The notes under the pieces: model-generated
Databases searched by the model: none
What the model saw: the letters and a program-made list of their open reading frames with translations, nothing else
Told to the model about the DNA's origin: nothing
Part shown: positions 6,614 to 13,231 of the stretch, in pieces
Numbering within the stretch: position 1 is the stretch's first letter
How the letters are laid out: every line of letters begins with the position of its first letter
NCBI GenBank assembly: GCA_017541265.1
Contig: JAFXZK010000039.1
Location: forward strand, 1 to 32,949
Reading direction: 5' to 3'
Length of the DNA: 32,949 nt
Origin: Bacteroidaceae bacterium
GTDB lineage: Bacteria; Bacteroidota; Bacteroidia; Bacteroidales; Bacteroidaceae
Made by a program: the position numbers and the translations under genes

Positions 6614-7153
6614 TTATTTCTCCATAAATGCCTTGATGCGGTCGGCGACGTTCTGCTTCAAGTTGTTGTAGAAGAAGCCGTAGTCGAGCGCGTCGGTAGC
6701 GTCGAAGCCAGAGATGTAGTCGATGATGTCGGAATAGACAGAGCCGGGCTTCGGCATCGAAATCTGACGGTAATAGGGCATGAATACGTTGCAGCTCTCT
6801 TCGAAGACGCTGGTCTGAATCTGTCTTACCATCTGTGCGCCATCCACCAATTCGGGGTCAGTGATGTCGCAAATCTCTACAGGGTCGCGGAAGCCTGTCA
6901 CGGTCGGATAGATGTAGAACACATCGACTGCCTTTGTGACCTCCGCAGGCTGCTCCAGCCAGTTCTCGGCCTTGCTGTAGTCGAGCTTCGTCTGGTACTT
7001 CTCCACACCAACGACACCCTCCATGCAAGCAGGGATGCTGTCCTGCTCAGCGTCCGTAGCAGAGGTCTTGTTGTTACTGTTGCACGATGTAAATGTCATA
7101 GCCACCAGCATCATCACCGATGCCAGAAGCGTAAAGGAATACTGTTTTTTCAT
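6614..7153 (-). CDS. DUF3089-like lipoprotein, C-terminally shortened
   Basis: A 179-residue lipoprotein: signal peptide with an FTSC lipobox (C24), then a DUF3089-like N-terminal half (DYSKAENWLEQP, VDVFYIYPTV, and VFMPYYRQISM). DUF3089 proteins are alpha/beta-hydrolase-like and usually around twice this length, with a GHSQG nucleophile elbow following the region where this protein ends. Here the sequence stops after DALDYGFFYNNLKQN and a short helix, so no nucleophile motif is present and catalysis is doubtful. No leftover hydrolase coding sequence is visible downstream (6532-6613 is terminator). It could be a degraded gene or a binding-only variant. Confidence 0.7.
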   Translation of the reverse strand: MKKQYSFTLLASVMMLVAMTFTSCNSNNKTSATDAEQDSIPACMEGVVGVEKYQTKLDYSKAENWLEQPAEVTKAVDVFYIYPTVTGFRDPVEICDITDPELVDGAQMVRQIQTSVFEESCNVFMPYYRQISMPKPGSVYSDIIDYISGFDATDALDYGFFYNNLKQNVADRIKAFMEK

Positions 7154-7186
7154 TGTATTGTTATTTTAGTTTAGCATTATCGTTTG

Positions 7187-7224
7187 CATAGGTACGCTTT
7201 TATTTTCAATAATCGTGCTATTAG
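7187..7224 (-). promoter_or_regulatory. Promoter-like repeat copy 2, upstream of DUF3089 gene
   Basis: Bases 7191-7218 are identical to 5171-5198. On the minus strand the -7 box reads TACCTATG (one change from copy 1), and the TTG at the -33 position has become TAG. The ATG at 7153 is 33 bases downstream. If used, this copy should be weaker than copy 1. Confidence 0.5.
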
Positions 7225-7269
7225 GTTATTAAAATGGCAAGAATGTGGGCAGATGTGCTAAATTATTTG

Positions 7270-7277
7270 TACCTTTG
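7270..7277 (+). promoter_or_regulatory. -7 box of the GH130 gene
   Basis: TACCTTTG lies 22 bases before the ATG at 7300. It also shows that the longer reading frame starting at 7234 is not the real gene, because the transcript would start after it. Confidence 0.6.
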
Positions 7278-7299
7278 GGTCGCTCTTGTTGTGTTATAT

Positions 7300-9630
7300 A
7301 TGAAAAAGATTTGTTTTCTTCCTTTTTTGCTTTTCGCCCTGACTGCTTTTGCGGGCGATAATGTCCTTCCGTATTGGGCGATAGGCGGCTTCACGCGGCC
7401 TGAGGGCAGCAATCCGATGGTGAGTCCGATTGCAGACAACCTCTTTTATTGCCCGATGAAGAACGCGCAGGTCAGGTGGGAGTGTGCCGACACGTTCAAC
7501 CCTGCAGCTGTGGTAAAGGACGGCAAGGTGTGCGTGCTCTATCGTGCAGAGGACGATCCCAGTGCAGGCATCGGCAAGCGAACGTCCCGCATCGGCTTGG
7601 TGGAGAGCGAGGATGGCATTACCATTGACTACCGTTCGCCGTCGCCCGTGATGTATCCCGACCAGTCGGCCATCTCGAAGGAATACGAGTGGCCGGGCGG
7701 CACGGAAGACCCGCGAGTAGTTGAGGCCGAGGTGGACGGAGAACCGTTCTACGTCATGACCTACACTTCGTGGAACCGCAAGACGGCACGCCTGAGCATT
7801 GCCACGAGTCGTGACCTCAAGACATGGACGCACCACGGCCCTTGCTTCCGCACAGCATACGATGGGAAGTTCGCTAACCTCGCCTGCAAGTCAGGCTCCA
7901 TCGTCACGGAAATAAAGGACGGACGGCTTCAGGCGGCGAAGCTCAACATAAACGGTGAGCAGAAGTACTTCATGTATTGGGGCGAGTATTGGGTTTGCGG
8001 CGCAACAAGCGACGACCTCATCACATGGACGCCTTGCCTTAGCCCAGATGGGGAGTTGCTCTATTTGGCAAAGCCCCGCAAGGGCTTCTTCGACAGCCAA
8101 CTCACGGAATGCGGCCCGCCTGCGGTCATGACGGACGACGGCATCGTGCTCATCTACAATGGCAAGAACGCGAGTGGCACTGGCGGTGATGCTTGCTATG
8201 CGGCAAACACATACGCCGCCGGGCAGATGCTTTTCAGCAAGGAGAATCCGCTTGCACTCGTTGACCGCCTCGACAAGCCTTTCTTCCGACCGCTTGCCGA
8301 CTTCGAGAGGAGCGGACAGTATGCTGCTGGCACGGTCTTCACAGAGGGTCTTGTCTGGCACGACGGCAAGTGGTTCCTCTACTATGGTTGTGCCGACTCT
8401 TTCGTCGGGGTGGCTGTCTGCAACCCTTTGACGGCTCCGCACGAAGGCGACCCCGTTGTCGCGGCACAGGTTCCGGAAGGTGTCATCAACCAGCAGACCG
8501 CGCTCGGCACAGGCAAAGTGACTTGCTTCGTGAACGCTGCAAGCGGTTATGCTGCCGAGAGCGAAAGGCCGTGCTATATGAATACCAGCTACATCTATCC
8601 CGGCAGGAAGTGGTGCGATGCAAGCAGCGCCCAGCCATGGCTCGTGCTGGAGTTCACGGGCATATATGAAGTGAACCGTCTTGTCTTTCGTGATGTTGAG
8701 GGACACGAGACGAATTGCGGCAACGTGCCGGAGTATTGGGTGTATGGCAGAACAAAGACTAGCGAGGACTGGACATTGCTTGCGCACGAAGAGGGCGTTG
8801 GCGGTTTAGCAACAAAGGACATCAGCTTCACGCCTACGGAAGTGCGTTACCTGAAGCTTGTCTTTGCCAAAGGCACACGTCCGAGCGGCGAGGCGGACAA
8901 TGCCGTCCGTCTCTATGGCTGCGATGTCTATGGACGCTTCATGAGTGAATTGCCTCGCACGGACAGCAACGTCAGCATCGGCAAGACCATCCTTGCAGCC
9001 TACGATACGCCCGATGCAACCCGCAGCGCCCTCAATCTGCTCACCGGCCTGCCTGCTGCCGAACGTCCCTGGTGTCCCACGACACCCCAGCAAGGCACAG
9101 ACGCTTTCCGCTACGTCATTGTCGATTTGGAACAGACCTGCGACATCAAGCGCTTTATCCTTTGGGACGCCAAGAGCATTGACACGGATGCCACAAACAT
9201 GAACGCCTATCAGATATTTGTCAGCGAAGAGCAACCAGACCCCAGTCTCATTACAAAGGCAGGTGACAGCAACACCTGTTGGACGCAAGTGGCAGACAAG
9301 AAGAATGCAGGCTCAATCAACAAAAAGACGGTTTCCCTCTCTACGCCTGTCCGAGGCCGTTACGTCAAGCTCGTATTCCCCCGCACTTCTGCCAGCATGA
9401 ACAACGCCGAACAGCCCGCCCTCTATGCTTTTCATGTCTATGGAACGCCTGTAGAAGACGAGGATGGCCTTGAGCTAATTATAAATGGAAAATTGAGAAT
9501 TGAAAGCGATGTCTATGACCTCAGCGGACGCAAAGTCGCCAATGGTCAATCTTTCAATTCTCAATCTTCAATTTTCAATCTTCAAAAGGGACTCTATGTA
9601 AAGTCCGGGCGAAAGATATTGGTACGCTGA
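7300..9630 (+). CDS. Secreted GH130 glycosidase/phosphorylase with two F5/8C-like domains
   Basis: A 776-residue exported protein. Residues 1-19 form a signal peptide ending TAFAG. A five-bladed GH130 domain follows (about 40-380) with WECADTFNPAAVV, SRIGLVESEDGI and the hallmark GGTEDPRVV block at 133-141, whose acidic residues E136/D137 are in the usual place. GH130 enzymes act on beta-mannosides as phosphorylases or hydrolases; secretion and the lack of a phosphate supply outside favour hydrolysis (inference). Two discoidin-like (F5/8 type C) domains follow at about 405-547 and 557-727, probably for glycan binding. The tail has VYDLSGRKV and GLYVKSGRKILV, a sorting-type motif common in Prevotella. 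I chose the ATG at 7300 over 7234 because the signal peptide begins there and a -7 box precedes it. Part of the tail is written in heptamer repeats. Confidence 0.85.
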   Translation: MKKICFLPFLLFALTAFAGDNVLPYWAIGGFTRPEGSNPMVSPIADNLFYCPMKNAQVRWECADTFNPAAVVKDGKVCVLYRAEDDPSAGIGKRTSRIGLVESEDGITIDYRSPSPVMYPDQSAISKEYEWPGGTEDPRVVEAEVDGEPFYVMTYTSWNRKTARLSIATSRDLKTWTHHGPCFRTAYDGKFANLACKSGSIVTEIKDGRLQAAKLNINGEQKYFMYWGEYWVCGATSDDLITWTPCLSPDGELLYLAKPRKGFFDSQLTECGPPAVMTDDGIVLIYNGKNASGTGGDACYAANTYAAGQMLFSKENPLALVDRLDKPFFRPLADFERSGQYAAGTVFTEGLVWHDGKWFLYYGCADSFVGVAVCNPLTAPHEGDPVVAAQVPEGVINQQTALGTGKVTCFVNAASGYAAESERPCYMNTSYIYPGRKWCDASSAQPWLVLEFTGIYEVNRLVFRDVEGHETNCGNVPEYWVYGRTKTSEDWTLLAHEEGVGGLATKDISFTPTEVRYLKLVFAKGTRPSGEADNAVRLYGCDVYGRFMSELPRTDSNVSIGKTILAAYDTPDATRSALNLLTGLPAAERPWCPTTPQQGTDAFRYVIVDLEQTCDIKRFILWDAKSIDTDATNMNAYQIFVSEEQPDPSLITKAGDSNTCWTQVADKKNAGSINKKTVSLSTPVRGRYVKLVFPRTSASMNNAEQPALYAFHVYGTPVEDEDGLELIINGKLRIESDVYDLSGRKVANGQSFNSQSSIFNLQKGLYVKSGRKILVR
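9489..9589 (+). repeat. Inverted heptamer satellite inside coding sequence
   Basis: ATTGAGAATTGAAAG (9492-9506) is the perfect reverse complement of CTTTCAATTCTCAAT (9551-9565). The right side continues as 7-base units: CAATTCT, CAATCTT, CAATTTT, CAATCTT (9555-9582). These are intergenic-type repeats, but here they encode part of the C-terminal tail of the GH130 protein (the NGQSFNSQSSIFNLQ segment). Confidence 0.75.
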
Positions 9631-9635
9631 CAGCG

Positions 9636-11243
9636 TCAGAACTTAAAGCCCAGCGTGCAGGTTAAGGTTTGTCTTGTCAGGTCAACTCCTACAGGTGCAA
9701 TTGTCCTGTTGATGAGTGTTGTATTGTTACTCAGGAACACCGGGTCGCCTGTTAAGCTGTTGGCAAAGCCTGTGTCGAAAGCATAGAAGTCTGCCTTTTG
9801 GTTGCGAATCTTGTAGGCAAGGTCAACATAGAAGTTCTTTGTTCGATAGCCCATGCCGAGTGTCAGTATGTTGGTATTGCGCATACGCATGTAGCTTGTG
9901 CTGGTGCTGTAGTCCATTGCGTATCCGCTGAGGTAGTACTGGTCATAGCTGATATTCTTTTTGTAAGCAGATGTGCTCAGATTGTAACCCAGACGGAAAG
10001 CGAGGTTTTTGGTGGCGTTCACTTCGATGCCCGCACGCAGCGTATGTGCGCCTCGCAGGTTGTTGCGAGTCAGCTGGTTCATAGTCACATCATTGTAATT
10101 ACCCGATGTGGAACCATCGACAAACTCATCCGTCGGATAACCCATGCTGGTGCATCCATAGGCAGCGTATTCATAGTCAATGTCCCAGGCGAAGGTGCTG
10201 CCGACGGTGCTGCCGATACTGGTGCGCACCTTCCATGGTGAACGGACGTTGAATTTCAGGTCGCTTAATCCGTCGTTTGTCCTCATGCCTGCGTCGTCGT
10301 AGAAGTAGAACAGGGAACTGTTCCTGAGTCGATACCAAGTAGGTGTCTCTATTGTGAAGCCGAAACGGAAGGAGCTGCTTTCAATGGGGCGTATGATTGT
10401 GCCGAGCTTGACGTTTACACCAGTGCCAGAGACATAGATGTCGTAGTTGTAAAGACCGAAGTTGCCGTCACCAATCTCAAAATAGTCGTTCCAGCCGCGA
10501 TAGCGCATGTTGTCCACGCCGACGGTGAGCCCCAGGAAGGCGCGGTTGTTGATGTTAGTGCTGAGGTTGAAGTCGAACCCTTGCAGTGAGCCTTCCGAAT
10601 GGTGAGTGTAGAGGTTGCTGTAGGAGCGGTAAGGGTTGAAAAGGTTCTGGTTGGCATCGGTATTAAAGAATATGTTGGTGCTGTTGTTTGCCAGAGCCAG
10701 TTCAACAGGGTTGAACGGATCGGCTTGGGCATCATAGAATTCGGTGAGCTGCGCCCAAATGTCCATTTGGCTAAGACCGCCGAGGTTAGGATTGTCAGCG
10801 TAGAAGTTGTGGTTGAAGTTTATCTTCTTCTGGTAGTTGAAGGAGAAGTTGACATAGGGGCAGGTCTTGCTGTCGATTTTCATGTTATACACAAAGCCAG
10901 CCTGGTCAACGGTGCCTTTGCCGCGGTTCTCTTCACTGATTTTCGACTTGCCCCATAAGCCGCCGAAGGTCAGGGCAATGTCGTTCTTGCGAAAGAGGCC
11001 GATGCCTGCCGGGTTCCAGCTGATGACGCTCATGTCTGCGCCGAGTGCGCCCATTGCGCCGCCCATGCCGACGTAGCGTGCTGTGCCGATGACGTCGCTG
11101 GAGTTGTTGATGAGGCGTTCGTTCATGTAGCTGTTCTGTGCCTGTGCCGTGAATGTGCTGGCAAGGAAGGGAAGTATAAAGAGAAGAGTAAGCCCCCTCC
11201 CCGCTCCCCCTTTGGGGGAGTGCTTAAAATAGGAAGTAATCAT
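9636..11243 (-). CDS. FadL/OmpP1-like outer-membrane protein
   Basis: A 535-residue outer-membrane beta-barrel. The mature part begins with the conserved block ARYVGMGGAMGALGADM, then WNPAGIGLFRKN, typical of the FadL/OmpP1/TodX-like proteins of Bacteroidetes, and the protein ends in phenylalanine after a beta-signal-like strand (LTCTLGFKF). It is expected to pass hydrophobic compounds or serve as a surface barrel; the substrate is unknown. The signal peptide is odd. Its n-region, HSPKGGAGRG, is encoded by one arm of the C-rich palindromic repeat, followed by the hydrophobic core LTLLFILPFLAS. No alternative start exists between the repeat and the core, so the repeat is really translated. It lies 228 bases downstream of the Gly-rich gene in the same direction. 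Confidence 0.85.
   Translation of the reverse strand: MITSYFKHSPKGGAGRGLTLLFILPFLASTFTAQAQNSYMNERLINNSSDVIGTARYVGMGGAMGALGADMSVISWNPAGIGLFRKNDIALTFGGLWGKSKISEENRGKGTVDQAGFVYNMKIDSKTCPYVNFSFNYQKKINFNHNFYADNPNLGGLSQMDIWAQLTEFYDAQADPFNPVELALANNSTNIFFNTDANQNLFNPYRSYSNLYTHHSEGSLQGFDFNLSTNINNRAFLGLTVGVDNMRYRGWNDYFEIGDGNFGLYNYDIYVSGTGVNVKLGTIIRPIESSSFRFGFTIETPTWYRLRNSSLFYFYDDAGMRTNDGLSDLKFNVRSPWKVRTSIGSTVGSTFAWDIDYEYAAYGCTSMGYPTDEFVDGSTSGNYNDVTMNQLTRNNLRGAHTLRAGIEVNATKNLAFRLGYNLSTSAYKKNISYDQYYLSGYAMDYSTSTSYMRMRNTNILTLGMGYRTKNFYVDLAYKIRNQKADFYAFDTGFANSLTGDPVFLSNNTTLINRTIAPVGVDLTRQTLTCTLGFKF
11190..11223 (-). repeat. C-rich REP-like element, single arm, inside a signal peptide
   Basis: The 31 bases 11190-11220 are identical to the left arm 20184-20214 inside the GH43 gene, and the next three bases (TGC) also agree. 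It contains a CTCCCCC-TTT-GGGGGAG hairpin. On the minus strand it is translated as the basic, glycine-rich n-region of the FadL-like protein's signal peptide. Confidence 0.85.
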
Positions 11244-11277
11244 AATTGACGAGTAATGTGTTATCTATAGTTATAGT

Positions 11278-11472
11278 GTTCCTTTTTGTTCGGGCGGATT
11301 TGTAATCCGACCGTTTTGAATATGGGGATTTGTAATCCCGTAATAATTGTCGCATTGCAAATGCTTATACTCTATGCTGTCGGATTGCAAATCCGCCAGA
11401 ACGGGGTTCCTTTTTGTTCGGGCGGATTTGTAATCCGACCGTTTTGAATATAGGGATTTGTAATCCCGTAAT
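11278..11472. repeat. CGGATT-TGT-AATCCG hairpin repeat cluster
   Basis: A 67-base sequence occurs twice directly (11278-11344 and 11406-11472) with one difference. Each copy holds two hairpins with three-base loops, CGGATT-TGT-AATCCG and GGGATT-TGT-AATCCC. Between the copies lie GCATT-GCA-AATGC (near 11353) and an inverted third unit, CGGATT-GCA-AATCCG (near 11381), whose flank GCCAGAAC mirrors GTTCGGGC of copy 1. The stem outer pairs swap C-G, G-C and C/G in compensation. The cluster fills the gap between two same-strand genes, and its last base abuts the stop codon of the Gly-rich gene. It resembles REP/REPIN elements mobilised by RAYT transposases, though none is in this window. Confidence 0.8.
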
Positions 11473-12566
11473 TATCTGCGTCCGCCGCCGCGTGAGCCGC
11501 CTCCGCTGAAGCCGCCACCGCGAGAACCTCCTCCTCCACTGAAGCCACCGCCACGTGAGCCGCCGCCGCTGAAGCCGCCGCCGCGGGTGCCGCCACTATA
11601 ACTGCTGCTGCTGCTTCTGGAAGTGCCTCCGCTATAACCGCTGCTTCTGGAAGTGCCTCCGCTATAACCGCTGCTGCGTGAGGTGCCCGTGCCGCCGTTC
11701 CCGCGCGATGGAGTCTGCGTCTGATAGCTTCCGCGCGAAGGTGTCTGGTTCTGGTAGTTGCCGCGTGTGCCACCTCCTCTGAGTCCACCGCCACGCGACC
11801 CGTTTGCACCGTAGCTGCGCGTTGTGCCTGCTCCCGCATTGGAGCGTGGTGTGCCGATCTGCCCATAGCTTGACCTTCCGCGTCCAGCCCTGCCGCCGAG
11901 TGCGGAGCGTTGTCCCATGTTGCGATAGGCTGTTGTCCGATGGCTTGCCGGACGCCCGATGTGATAGCCGCCATAGTGGTGCGGATGGTGCCAGCCGTAG
12001 TCCCAGCTATAGTAGTGGTGGGGATAGTGCCAGCCCCAGCTCAGGCTCCAGCCGTTCCAGCCGATGGAACTATAATAATAAGGTGAGTGCCAAGTGTACC
12101 ACGGGTCGTACCATCCATAGTAGTAGTCCCAGTAGAAGGGGTCGTCCAGGCGGTAGCCGCGATAGCGTGCCAGACGGGACGTGTAGGTGAAGTCGCCGTC
12201 GTAGAGGCCGTCGTAGTAACCGTCGGAATAGCCCTCGTCGTAGCTTATGGCTTCGTCTTCCGAGGACTCCGTGGAAACGTAGAGCGTGTCGCCGGACAGG
12301 CGGTAGCTTTGCGTGTTCCTCGTCTGTGCTGTGCCGCGGCGGTTGTATTCGTCCACGTCGCGCAGTTCCCCGATGTGGTAGTCGGCCTCTTCGCCGCTGC
12401 CAGCATCATATTTATAGGTTGATGTAGACCGGTTCTGCGCGGTCGTAGTAGTCGTGTTCTTCTGCGCTTTCTTCTTGGATGACATGAAATACATGTCGTC
12501 GTCCTGTGCGTTTGCGCCGAGACAGAGTGCAGAGAGCAGCATAAGGGTAATGGTTCTTGCTTTCAT
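11472..12566 (-). CDS. Secreted Gly/Ser/Arg-rich low-complexity protein
   Basis: A 364-residue exported protein: signal peptide (MKARTITLMLLSALCLGANAQ), a charged, threonine-rich linker, an acidic tyrosine-rich part (DEGYSDGYYDGLYDGDFTY), a Tyr/Trp/His-rich centre (about 130-215), and a C-terminal third of GGGFSGGGSRGG-type repeats ending in RR. It is expected to be surface exposed or adhesive and largely disordered at the end; no enzyme domain is visible. I chose the ATG at 12566 because it begins the signal peptide and follows the promoter; the longer frame starting at 12668 would lie upstream of the -33 box. The repeats have driven perfect 30-base duplications in the gene. The stop codon touches a palindromic repeat cluster. 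Confidence 0.75.
   Translation of the reverse strand: MKARTITLMLLSALCLGANAQDDDMYFMSSKKKAQKNTTTTTAQNRSTSTYKYDAGSGEEADYHIGELRDVDEYNRRGTAQTRNTQSYRLSGDTLYVSTESSEDEAISYDEGYSDGYYDGLYDGDFTYTSRLARYRGYRLDDPFYWDYYYGWYDPWYTWHSPYYYSSIGWNGWSLSWGWHYPHHYYSWDYGWHHPHHYGGYHIGRPASHRTTAYRNMGQRSALGGRAGRGRSSYGQIGTPRSNAGAGTTRSYGANGSRGGGLRGGGTRGNYQNQTPSRGSYQTQTPSRGNGGTGTSRSSGYSGGTSRSSGYSGGTSRSSSSSYSGGTRGGGFSGGGSRGGGFSGGGGSRGGGFSGGGSRGGGRR
11611..11670 (-). repeat. Perfect 30-bp tandem duplication in coding sequence
   Basis: Bases 11611-11640 and 11641-11670 are identical. They encode ten-residue units of the type SGYSGGTSRS in the Gly-rich protein. The unit length is a multiple of three, so copy-number change would keep the frame. 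Confidence 0.9.
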
Positions 12567-12592
12567 AGTGCTTTTGTTTTTAATTGTTGCTG

Positions 12593-12623
12593 CAAAGGTA
12601 CAGCCTTTTGTGGAATAAGCAAA
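12593..12623 (-). promoter_or_regulatory. Promoter of the Gly-rich protein gene
   Basis: On the minus strand TTTG (12620-12623) and TACCTTTG (12593-12600) are 19 bases apart, a perfect Bacteroidetes promoter, and the ATG at 12566 follows 26 bases later. It probably also serves the FadL-like gene downstream. Confidence 0.7.
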
Positions 12624-13204
12624 AGGGAAACGCCTATTTTGGCGAGGAAAATTCCCCCGTATGGGCAAAAAGTCTTCCGAATCGCTTGGCAGTTCGGATT
12701 ATTGTTTGTACTTTTACAATGGGTTTTTGTGCCACAAAGCGGTCTGTCTGGAAAGAGCATTTATGTAATTACTTTTCGCAATGGCGGCCTCTCTGACGGC
12801 GTTTCTTTGGCGCGGTGGCACTTGGGGACGGAAAAGGAGAAAAATGCGCTTAAATCAAATTTGTACTGATAATCAGGCTGTTGCAAGGGTGTGTTTTGCT
12901 AATGCGTGTTAATAAAGTGTAATGTCATCATGAAATGACGATAAACGGAACAAAGTTTTGGGGCAAAAAGTGCGTGGAGTTGTGGTGACAAGTGCAGGGA
13001 CTTATGGCGATAAGAACACGGACTTATTGCCATAAGTCCACGCTCTTTTGGAAGAAATGGCACGCTGTGTCTTGCAAAACGCCGTTTTGCTCCATGCTTT
13101 GATGTAAGGATTTTTCCATGTCTGAAGACATCTTCTGTGACTGAAGCCAAAAGGGGAAACGAAAAATTAACGCTCGTGAAGCGCGTTTTTACAAACTTTA
13201 TGCG
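12624..13204. other. Gene-free, palindrome-rich region between divergent genes
   Basis: About 580 bases without a convincing gene. Short open frames exist, such as a 76-codon frame on the plus strand from 12639, but they lack a signal, motif or promoter support. The region holds a CCGAA/TTCGG hairpin near 12678-12698, a GTCAT..ATGAC dyad (12924-12939), the 22-bp palindrome array (12954-13063), the perfect dyad GCAAAACG-C-CGTTTTGC (13074-13090), ATGTCT-GA-AGACAT (13118-13131) and CTTC..GAAG (13132-13146). The prmA promoter closes it. Confidence 0.6.
12954..13063. repeat. 22-bp periodic array of covarying palindromes, array 1
   Basis: Five contiguous 22-base units start at 12954, 12976, 12998, 13020 and 13042. 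Most share GGA at the start, TT and AA in the arms and CAC or GC near the end. The dyads are TTTTG-GGG-CAAAA (12956-12968), TTGT-GGTG-ACAA (centre 12985.5), CTTAT-GGCG-ATAAG (centre 13007.5), GGACTTAT-TGCC-ATAAGTCC (centre 13029.5) and TTTT-GGAA-GAAA (centre 13051.5). Unit columns 7 and 14 pair as G-C, A-T, A-T and T-A in units 2 to 5. Confidence 0.65.
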
Positions 13205-13212
13205 TACCTTTG
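13205..13212 (+). promoter_or_regulatory. -7 box of prmA
   Basis: TACCTTTG lies 19 bases before the prmA ATG at 13232. A clear -33 box is not visible; the bases at that distance are T-rich. Confidence 0.6.
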
Positions 13213-13231
13213 CACACTCACACAGTTATTT

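Noticed and set aside
7234-7299. Longer N terminus for the GH130 gene
   Set aside because: It would precede the -7 box at 7270-7277 and hide the clear signal peptide starting at 7300.
11372-11974. 200-codon minus-strand frame overlapping the Gly-rich gene
   Set aside because: It is a shifted reading of the low-complexity coding region running into the hairpin cluster. The other frame has a signal peptide and promoter.
12639-12869. 76-codon plus-strand frame in the gene-free region before prmA
   Set aside because: No motif, no promoter at the right place, and it overlaps the -33 zone of the divergent Gly-rich gene.
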